Source: Flavicella sp042091695
GTDB taxonomy: Bacteria > Bacteroidota > Bacteroidia > Flavobacteriales > Flavobacteriaceae
Assembly: GCA_042091695.1 (NCBI GenBank)
Contig: JBELHA010000019.1
Coordinates: 1 to 46,486, forward strand
Reading direction: 5' to 3'
DNA length: 46,486 nt
The position numbers and the translations under genes are program-made. This document shows, piece after piece, positions 15,936 through 23,600 of this stretch. Position 1 is the first letter of the stretch, and every line of letters starts with the position of its first letter. The notes under the pieces are model-generated. The model saw only the letters and a program-made list of their open reading frames with translations. It ran no database searches and had not been told where the DNA came from.

Positions 15936-17228
15936 TTAAAAGTTAGCTTTTTCAATACCCTCTTTATAGGTGCTCAGTGCTCTTTCCCTCGCAAATTTAT
16001 GTTCTACCATTGCGGGAGGGTATTCATTGGTTTCTAGCTCGGGTACCCACTTTTTAATATATGCCAATTGTGCGTCGAATCTCTTTGTTTGTGTGTAAGG
16101 GTTAAATACTCTAAAATAGGGAGCGGCATCACAACCCGTTCCTGCAGCCCACTGCCAATTTCCATTGTTTGCAGCAAGTTCATAATCCATCAATTTTTTT
16201 GCAAAATAAGCTTCTCCCCACTTCCAATCGATCAACAAGTGCTTGCATAAAAACCCTGCAGTGATCATTCGTACGCGGTTGTGCATATATCCTGTAGCAT
16301 TGAGTTCTCGCATTCCTGCATCTACAATAGGATATCCAGTTTTTCCATCACACCACTTTTGGAATTCTTCTTTGTTATTGCGCCACTGAATACCATCGTA
16401 TTTTGGCCTGAAATTATGAGTAACCACCTTTGGAAAATGGAAAATGATTTGTTGGAAAAATTCTCTCCAAACCAATTCACTCAAGAATATTTCATTTCCC
16501 TGAGTACTATCCGTACTTTCTTGTACAATTTTTCGAATACTCTTCGTACCAAATCTCAAGTATATTCCTAATTTACTTGTAGCATCCAAATGCGGAATAT
16601 CTCTGTGTTTGTCATAGTCTTTGACCATAGACATGTCAATATTTTTTGCATGTATAGGACTTTTTATAAAACCCAATTGTTGCAAAGTAGGCATGTCAGA
16701 ACTGTGCTTGTAAAAGTTATTCGATGTGCTATCTGTTCGTTCGATAGAAATAGTCTCAAACTTTTTGAGCCATGCTTTCTTATAGGGTGTGTAGACAGTG
16801 TAAGGAGTTTTGTCTGCTTTTAGTACTTCTTGTGGTTCAAAGATTACATGGTCCTTTGCATGTTGGGTTTGTATATTGTTTTGTTTGCAATAGTGACTCA
16901 TGGCTTTGTCTCTTGCTCTCGCATAGGGCTCATAGTCCCTATTATAACAGAGGTTTGTGACGGCGTACTCTTTGCATATTTTTTGTAACTCTTCTATAGG
17001 ATTTCCTTTTTTGATGAGTAAGCTGCTTCCTTTTGCAACAAGTTCTGTTTGTATAGCTTCTAAGGCTTCGTGTATGAAAGAAATACGTGCATCGTCTTTG
17101 GGGAGTTCCTCTGTAATTTGGGTGTCAAATACAAAAACAGGAAGTACCGGCTTTCCTGACGAAAGTGCCAGTTGAAGTGCAGTATTGTCCTCTAGTCTAA
17201 GATCTCTTCGAAACCAAAAAAGTGTCAT
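15936..17228 (-). CDS. phrB: Deoxyribodipyrimidine photolyase (cryptochrome/photolyase family)
   Basis: A 430-residue class I photolyase that repairs cyclobutane pyrimidine dimers using light. The N-terminal antenna domain opens with LFWFRRDLRLEDNTALQLAL. The C-terminal FAD domain shows SKLGIYLRFGTKSIRKIV, LSELVWREFFQQIIFHFP, MRELNATGYMHNRVRMITAGFLCKHLLIDWKWGE and, at about residues 340-385, ELAANNGNWQWAAGTGCDAAPYFRVFNP. These cover the FAD pocket and the NGNWQW electron-transfer segment. It belongs to the operon that starts at 18648 and carries the same operator as crtI, so both are probably light-induced together. Confidence 0.95.
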   Translation of the reverse strand: MTLFWFRRDLRLEDNTALQLALSSGKPVLPVFVFDTQITEELPKDDARISFIHEALEAIQTELVAKGSSLLIKKGNPIEELQKICKEYAVTNLCYNRDYEPYARARDKAMSHYCKQNNIQTQHAKDHVIFEPQEVLKADKTPYTVYTPYKKAWLKKFETISIERTDSTSNNFYKHSSDMPTLQQLGFIKSPIHAKNIDMSMVKDYDKHRDIPHLDATSKLGIYLRFGTKSIRKIVQESTDSTQGNEIFLSELVWREFFQQIIFHFPKVVTHNFRPKYDGIQWRNNKEEFQKWCDGKTGYPIVDAGMRELNATGYMHNRVRMITAGFLCKHLLIDWKWGEAYFAKKLMDYELAANNGNWQWAAGTGCDAAPYFRVFNPYTQTKRFDAQLAYIKKWVPELETNEYPPAMVEHKFARERALSTYKEGIEKANF

Positions 17229-17252
17229 AGTATGTTGTGTTAGTGTCGCTGC

Positions 17253-17630
17253 TTAGGCCTCGATGGTTGATTGTATTCTTTGTTTAAGCATGTTGAAAAT
17301 TCTCTTATTGGCATCTCCTGAAATCTCTTGATATATCTTAAATTCTTCAACAGTAAAAAGTCCCATAATAAATGCTTTCAACTCTATTTTAAATTGTTGG
17401 TCTTTCACAAATAGATTGTCTACAAAAGCGTATTTTTTGTCAGAAGTCTTTTCCTCATACTTTACTTTTCTTTTGCTGAGGTAACTTTCAAAATAAGCCA
17501 TGATAAGTTCGTGTTGTAGCTTTAAAATAGGTCTTAGTGTTTCGTTCTGAAAACTTTCAACCTTCTTTTTACCATCAAGAGAACCTATTTTTTTTATTTG
17601 AGGCCTTATTGTTAATTTTAAACTATCCAT
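17253..17630 (-). CDS. Small conserved Bacteroidota protein of unknown function
   Basis: A 125-residue, probably all-helical protein with no catalytic motif I recognise. Features: FQNETLRPILKLQHELIMAYFESYL, then FIMGLFTVEEFKIYQEISGDANKRIFNMLKQRI. From memory, similar flavobacterial proteins carry the database name glyoxalase, but nothing here resembles a glyoxalase metal site, so I do not use it. The ATG at 17628-17630 is preferred: it overlaps the upstream stop by only 8 bases, while the next start (17675) would overlap by 53. It lies between the flavin-reductase/DUF2452 gene and photolyase. Confidence 0.78.
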   Translation of the reverse strand: MDSLKLTIRPQIKKIGSLDGKKKVESFQNETLRPILKLQHELIMAYFESYLSKRKVKYEEKTSDKKYAFVDNLFVKDQQFKIELKAFIMGLFTVEEFKIYQEISGDANKRIFNMLKQRIQSTIEA

Positions 17631-18648
17631 ATACCTCTTCTTTGTGATTAACCTGTTCCCAAACTTTGTCGCCATTCAGTTTGTATGCTCCTAGATGTTT
17701 TTTCTTAAAACTTTCTGGTGGGAGTAAGGATAAAAAGTTTTCCCCAGAATCTTTATGATACAAGTGGTATGTTTTTCCAACAATAGGTTTGAAATTCATA
17801 GCGGTGTTATAGAGCATTTCATTTGTATTAAAAGCAGTTACTAGGGCTTCGTATTCTTGTTTTACCTTTTCTAGTTTTTCACTAAAAAGATGGTTGAAAT
17901 TATTTGCATTGGCACTTTTCCACGAAGCTAGATTTGTCGCTTCTATTTTGGGTGCTCCCACATTTGTTGCATAGGGAAGGAGGCTTGCATTATAGGTTTG
18001 TGTAAGTTCGTCAAAAACAACATTGTCACTCCTATCTTTTGAATCATCTGATTCTGAAGTGCTATTTTGAGACCCTGTTTCTCTTGTATTGTAGTTTATG
18101 TCAGTAGTAGCTTCTTGTGTTTGTTTTTCTTTCTTGTGAAATATTTTTCCTGAAGCCGTTAGGTGCTTTTTGTCAACTTCTATCGATTTTATTTCCGCAA
18201 TGAGCATTCTTTGCTGTTCGTTTTCTAAAGGGATATCAGCTAACAATTCTACCCCAATTTTTAAAGGACTTTTTTTAACAAACGCTACCGCTTTATTTTT
18301 TGAAAATTGTATTTCATTACTACCTTCTAAGTTGTCAATATGCTCAAGCGTGTTTGTATCTATTTCATGATCAATTACTTCTCTAAAAACAGCATTGATT
18401 GAAAACACTTTTGTAGCACTAATATCTCTATAGCAATCCACATGATTTTTTTCGAGGTTGAGGAGAATTCTTAGCTTAAAACTGTTTTCTTCTAAGGGAA
18501 AAATAGTATCGCAACCTGAAATAGTTACTCTTTTATGTGGTGATTGACTGACAATTAAAAAACTTTCCCTAGCGCCTAGTGCACTATTCAACAGATTGTC
18601 TTTAAATGACTTAGATTTTTTAAGTATGTCTTTCGTGTAAAATAGCAT
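17623..18648 (-). CDS. Flavin-reductase-like/DUF2452 fusion protein
   Basis: A 341-residue protein of two halves. Residues about 1-175 resemble, in diverged form, the flavin reductases found beside photolyases (FYTKDILKK, LLNSALGARESFLI, VAFVKKSPLKIGVELLADIPL, MLIAEIKSIEV). A polar linker rich in Gln, Thr, Asn, Ser and Asp follows (about 175-205). Residues about 210-338 match DUF2452: LLPYATNVGAPKI, AMNFKPIVGKTYHLYHKDSGENFLSLLPPESF, LGAYKLNGDKVWEQV. The two parts are often separate neighbouring genes in light-responsive clusters, so this looks like a gene fusion. It is the first gene of the photolyase operon and is under the shared operator. Confidence 0.75.
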   Translation of the reverse strand: MLFYTKDILKKSKSFKDNLLNSALGARESFLIVSQSPHKRVTISGCDTIFPLEENSFKLRILLNLEKNHVDCYRDISATKVFSINAVFREVIDHEIDTNTLEHIDNLEGSNEIQFSKNKAVAFVKKSPLKIGVELLADIPLENEQQRMLIAEIKSIEVDKKHLTASGKIFHKKEKQTQEATTDINYNTRETGSQNSTSESDDSKDRSDNVVFDELTQTYNASLLPYATNVGAPKIEATNLASWKSANANNFNHLFSEKLEKVKQEYEALVTAFNTNEMLYNTAMNFKPIVGKTYHLYHKDSGENFLSLLPPESFKKKHLGAYKLNGDKVWEQVNHKEEVYG

Positions 18649-18655
18649 GTATTGT

Positions 18656-18683
18656 GTTTAACTATTGCAAAGATAGGTTAAAC
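18656..18683 (-). promoter_or_regulatory. Second copy of the crt operator, over the photolyase operon promoter
   Basis: Minus strand GTTTAAC (18677-18683), 14 bases, GTTAAAC (18656-18662), with arms and spacer length identical to the crtI operator at 5937-5964. Between the arms lies the -7 box TATCTTTG (18668-18675), with a weak TTTT in the -33 position. Bound protein would mask the promoter. The downstream arm ends 7 bases before the ATG at 18648. Confidence 0.65.
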
Positions 18684-18757
18684 ATTTATGCTATAAAACT
18701 TTTCTTCGTTTTTTGTAATTCTTTACACTTAAAACGGAACTTTTTATTTAAGCTCAT

Positions 18758-18793
18758 AAAAAAAACGAGTCCACATAATTTGGGACTCGTTTT
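18758..18793 (-). terminator. Terminator after the diflavin reductase
   Basis: AAAACGAGTCC (18762-18772) pairs with GGACTCGTTTT (18783-18793). On the minus strand the stem is followed by a T8 tract (18758-18765). It ends the gltB-like/cysJ transcript. Confidence 0.88.
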
Positions 18794-18822
18794 AAGTGAT
18801 ACACTAGTTGTTTTATCAATTC

Positions 18823-20580
18823 TTAATATACATCACGTACATAACGCTTTTGTTTTTTCAACTGAGTTACATAGTTGGCAGCTTCATCTCCGGACATATT
18901 ACCGTGTTTTGCGATGATTTGATGCAACGCAGAGTCTACATCTTTTGCCATGCGGTAGGCATCACCACAGATATAAAAATAAGCACCTTTTTCGAGCCAT
19001 TCGAAAAACTCCTTACCATTTTCGATCATTTTGTTTTGAACGTAAATTTTCTCTACCTGATCTCTTGAAAATGCGAGGTCTAATTTTGTCAATAGTCCAC
19101 TTTCTTGCATGCTTTTGATTTCCTCTTCATAAATAAAGTCTTCTGCAGCATTTCTATCACCAAAGAACAACCAGTTATCTCCTTTAGCTCCTTCTGCCTC
19201 TCTTTCTTCTAAGAAAGAACGGAAGGGTGCGATTCCAGTTCCTGGACCTACCATAATGGTTGCGATATCACCATCTTGTGGTATTTTAAACTGTTTGTTT
19301 GGAGAGAAATAACATTTTACTTTCTCTCCCGTATTCACCAAATCAGCTAAAAAAGTAGAAGTAACCCCATTTTGCACACGGTCTTCTTTTTTATAACGTA
19401 CGCTACCAATGGTAAGGTGTACTTCTTTATCGTGTTTTTTAATACTTGATGAAATAGAGTATGCTCTTGGACTCAAAGGTTTACAGGTGTTGAAAAAGTC
19501 TATAAATCCTATCTTTTTATAGCCATAGCTTTTTATCAACTGGTAAGAATCCAATCCCCATAAAAAGTCTGAAATAGCTTCGTTGTCACCATTTTCAACC
19601 ATACGTTTCAATTCTTCATCGTCTGATTTTTCAGCAACCAATTGAATCAATTCTTTACTAGGAATACGAATCTCTAATTCGTGTATCAATTTTTCCATAG
19701 TCACGTCATCTGGATAGTTTCCAAATAAAGACAATAACTGGTCAATCAAATCAGGACGGTTTTGAGGAATGATATTCAATGCATCTCCTGCAATATAACT
19801 TTCTCCTGATTCTCCTAGTGAAAATTCATAGTGCACAATTTCCTTGCTTGAATTAGCACCCGTCAATGTTTTTTTGTGAATTAGGGTTGCTTCTAAAGGG
19901 TTTTTACGATCAAATTTAGGTTTTGTCGCTTCTTTAGAGGCTCCTTTTGTTGCCGCAACAACTTCTTGTGAACCTTTGGTGCTGATTATTGGCAATACAT
20001 TTTCTATCCATGCCATTGAAGGAGCTTCATAGTCCACGTCACAGTCTACTCTTGGGGCAACACGTTCTGCTCCCAAAGCTTCAAGGCGGGCATCCCATTC
20101 TTTCCCTGCCGTACAAAAACCGTCATAGCTAGTGTCTCCTAAAGCCAATACTGAAAAGAATGATTTGTCAAATCGCGGCGCTTCTTCTGAAGCAATATCA
20201 TCCCAAAGCATTTGTGCATTGTCTGGCATTTCTCCCTCTCCATAGGTACTTGTAACGACCAAGATACGTTCAGCTTTCACCAATGTAGTGAGTTCGATAT
20301 CACTCATGTCGATTACTTCTGGTGCCAATCCATGGTTTTTAGCAACTGCTGCTGCTTCATTGGCTAAGGCCTCAGAGTTACCTGTTTGAGAACCGTATAT
20401 AATGGTAATTGGTTTTCCTCCTGCTTTTCCTAATCCTCCTATTTCTTCAACTTGTACTTGAATTCCTGATAGAAATCCACCCAACCATTGTTGTTGTTCT
20501 GTACTCAGTGGCAATCCCTCTAATGCTACTGGAGACGTGTTGTTGCTTTTTAAAAGCTTAACTAATTTATCTTTATCCAT
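18823..20580 (-). CDS. Diflavin reductase, sulfite reductase flavoprotein (CysJ) type
   Basis: A 585-residue NADPH-dependent FMN/FAD reductase. Domains in order: a flavodoxin-like FMN domain (IIYGSQTGNSEALANEA at about 60-75), a connecting FAD domain (SPRAYSISSS, GVTSTFLADLV), the NADPH domain (VGPGTGIAPFRSFLEERE, WLFFGDRNAAEDF) and the C-terminus RYVRDVY ending in an aromatic residue, as in CysJ. CysJ normally feeds electrons to the CysI hemoprotein, but no cysI is nearby. Instead the gene lies 62 bases downstream of an atypical glutamate synthase, with a small hairpin (20609-20630) in the gap. Its electron acceptor is therefore open. Confidence 0.9.
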   Translation of the reverse strand: MDKDKLVKLLKSNNTSPVALEGLPLSTEQQQWLGGFLSGIQVQVEEIGGLGKAGGKPITIIYGSQTGNSEALANEAAAVAKNHGLAPEVIDMSDIELTTLVKAERILVVTSTYGEGEMPDNAQMLWDDIASEEAPRFDKSFFSVLALGDTSYDGFCTAGKEWDARLEALGAERVAPRVDCDVDYEAPSMAWIENVLPIISTKGSQEVVAATKGASKEATKPKFDRKNPLEATLIHKKTLTGANSSKEIVHYEFSLGESGESYIAGDALNIIPQNRPDLIDQLLSLFGNYPDDVTMEKLIHELEIRIPSKELIQLVAEKSDDEELKRMVENGDNEAISDFLWGLDSYQLIKSYGYKKIGFIDFFNTCKPLSPRAYSISSSIKKHDKEVHLTIGSVRYKKEDRVQNGVTSTFLADLVNTGEKVKCYFSPNKQFKIPQDGDIATIMVGPGTGIAPFRSFLEEREAEGAKGDNWLFFGDRNAAEDFIYEEEIKSMQESGLLTKLDLAFSRDQVEKIYVQNKMIENGKEFFEWLEKGAYFYICGDAYRMAKDVDSALHQIIAKHGNMSGDEAANYVTQLKKQKRYVRDVY

Positions 20581-20608
20581 ATAAATCTAAATTTATAGTG
20601 TTAACTAA

Positions 20609-20630
20609 AGGTTGAAATAAGCTTCAACCT
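20609..20630 (-). other. Hairpin between the gltB-like gene and the diflavin reductase
   Basis: AGGTTGAA (20609-20616) and TTCAACCT (20623-20630) form an 8-base stem with a 6-base loop. No T tract follows on the minus strand, so it is more likely a processing or stability element than a full terminator. Confidence 0.45.
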
Positions 20631-20642
20631 ATTTTTATAGTG

Positions 20643-23600
20643 TTATTCAGCCGTAGCTAAGGTGTTTATAAATACTGTCAAATAGTGTGTTGCAATTTCT
20701 TCTTCCAAAGAATTGTAGTTTTCTAGATGCTTTTTATTGGTGCGATCACAGTCTAAAATCCAAACAAAAGTACCCAATGCATTCGTATCCGCTACTTCTC
20801 TATTCAAATTGGCTTCTTTGTAGTCTTCTACACGTTTGTTGGCCAATAAATAAGCCAAGGCTTCGTCACTAAAATCTACCAAAGCCTCTTTTAAATCTTT
20901 GTAAAGACTGTCCATAAACTTCTTATCTTGAGTCATCACAAGTTTACGGGCTGTTTTCTCTATATTGGTTTCACCAGTTTTTATTGCATTTTCTGTAGCT
21001 CGTTTCCATACTCCAGCAACAATTACGTATTTGGAAACCAAAGTAGAGTCTACCTCTCCAAAGGTTGGGGTTTTACCGTCAAAAAGATTTACATTCTCTT
21101 CGTAGGCAGTATGTAGTAATGTTGCTTGTTTTTTAGCAACTGCAACAGATAATTCCTCAAGCATTTGCTTACGACTAACTGCTTTTACAATATTTTCACC
21201 TATATGGTGTTGTTTTAATGACTTCGGAACTGCAAAATAAAAGTAGTTTCTATTTTCTTCCCAATGCTCAATAAACTCTTTTGCCTTCTTAGAGCCTGTT
21301 CTTTCAAAGTGTTTTTTAAGATGAATGAGCAATGCTTCTTCATGACCTTTCGCCAATGTTGTAGCCTCTGTAATCGGGTGCATATCAATCGAGTCTTGTG
21401 CACAGTTAGCAATAATTGCTCCAGTAGTATCGTATTGGTAGGCGTTTCCACCACTCATACCGTTACCAAACCCTTTTCCATAGCCACCTATGTTTACAAT
21501 GGTTCCGTTTGTCATGTATTCACAACAGAAATCTCCAACTCCTTCAACTACTGCAACAGCACCTGAGTTTCGAACCCCAAAACGGTCTCCTCCTTGTCCG
21601 TGTACAAACAATTCACCACCGGTAGCTCCGAACAAAGCAAAATTCCCGACAAGTACATTATTTTCTAATTTTTCAGAATAAACCTTCCCAGAGAATCCTG
21701 GATTTTTTACCACGATAACTCCTCCTGTACATGCTTTACCAACACCATCATTACAGGTTCCTGTGTGTTCCAATGTTACTCCTGAGTTGTTAAAAGCACC
21801 AAAACTCTGTCCTGCAGAATTTTCAGTACGTATTGTAATACTGTCTTCTGACAATACTTTACGGCCATTGTTAAGGACGCGTATAGAAGGGTGTTCAGTG
21901 ATTTGAGTTGTTGTTAATTTGTAATTTAAAATACGTTCAATATCAACAGAAAATTGACCTCCCGTAGTTTTGTTGTTGTTGTTAAGGCGTGGGCCTTGAA
22001 TTTCAATACGTTCTTTTTTACTGTCAATAAAATCGTGTAGGTGAGGAAGGTAACTGTCATCCGGGTCGAAGTTAGCTTCTAAGTATACCGGGTTTTCGAT
22101 TTTAACAACGGCTACTTCTCTCAGTAAACCTGACATATCGAGTTGTCCTACCATAGCTTTGTGGTTGATCAAGTTCAATACATGTGTTTTACCTCTTAGT
22201 TCTGCAAGAGAAGTATATCCTATGGTGGCTAAAATTTCTCGTACCTCGTGTCCTAAATTGATGAAATACTGCGCTAAGGCTCTGGGATCTCCTTCGTATA
22301 ATTCAGGGTTAGTTGTCAATCCTGCAGGGCATTTAACATTACAGTTTTTTGCCATCACACATTTTAACATCATCAGTGCAGTCGTACCAAATTCAAAGGA
22401 GTCTCCTCCCATGATAGCAGATTTCACAACGTCTAATCCTGTTTGGTGTGCATTTGAACAACGCAATACCACCTTGTCTCGCAAACCGTTTTCACTCAAT
22501 GCTTGGTGTACTTCTGAAATTCCTATTTCAGCAATACGCCCTGCATTTTTCAAACTTGTTACTTGTGCTGCACCAGTACCACCTGTGTTTCCAGCAATGT
22601 TGATTACATCGGCTCCTGCCTTTGCAACTCCCACAGCGATGGTTCCTATTCCTTCAGAAGAAACAAGTTTTACAATCACCTTGACACGTGCACATTTGGC
22701 ATCGTGAATCAATTGCGCTAAATCTTCAATCGAGTAAGTATCGTGGTGTGGGGGAGGTGATACCAACTCCACGCCAGGAGTTCCACTTCGAGCAGCTGCA
22801 ATTTCTACATTTACTTTTTTAGATGGCAACTGTCCCCCTTCACCAGGTTTAGCACCTTGGGCTATTTTGATTTCTATTTCTTCTAAGGAAGGATCGGCAA
22901 CGTATCCTGCCCATACACCAAAACGACCTGAAGCAAATTGCTTGATTTTACTCGCTTTGATAGAGTTGTAACGGTAAGATTGTTCTCCTCCCTCTCCTGA
23001 ATTACTCAAAGCACCTGCAATATTAGCTCCGTGAGCAACTGCTTGATGGGCTTTGGCAACTAAGGCTCCGTGACTCATTGCCCCCGAAGAAAATGTAGCT
23101 GTTATTTTATGTGCAGGTTCTACTTTATCTATTGAAATGGCCTTGTTTTCAGTGTGTAATAATTCAAGGAATTTTACTGCCTTACCTGAAGCTAACACTT
23201 GTAAAGTGTTGTTTTTGATTTTTGCGTCAACCTCAGATCCAAATTTTTCATGCAATGCATGTGCCAATGGACTATAGGCTTCATTCTCAAGACTTATGCT
23301 GTAAGTGTTTTCTGTTTTGTCAATTAGCAATCCTTGTACTGAAATTGAAATATTACCAACCGTACTGTATTTGTCTAATAATAGTGCAAAGTCTTCTTTG
23401 CTTGTTGCTTTTACTGCGTCAAAAGGAAGCTCTAATACATCTCGTATCGCTGAGGGACGACTGTCTCTTTCCTTGTACACTTCTTTTACAAAGTTTCTGT
23501 AGGCTGCAGTGATAATATGTTTGTCAAGCTGTTCAGGGCTTCTCTTTTCTAACCCCAATAGTTTAAAACCTGGGTCATTGGGAGTCAACTCTTCGCTAAT

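Noticed and set aside
17253..17630. Naming the small protein a glyoxalase
   Set aside because: No glyoxalase metal-binding residues or beta-alpha-beta-beta-beta pattern are visible; the label would rest on remembered database naming only.
17253..17675. Longer start for the small protein before photolyase
   Set aside because: It would overlap the preceding gene by 53 bases; the ATG at 17630 gives an 8-base overlap typical of coupled genes.
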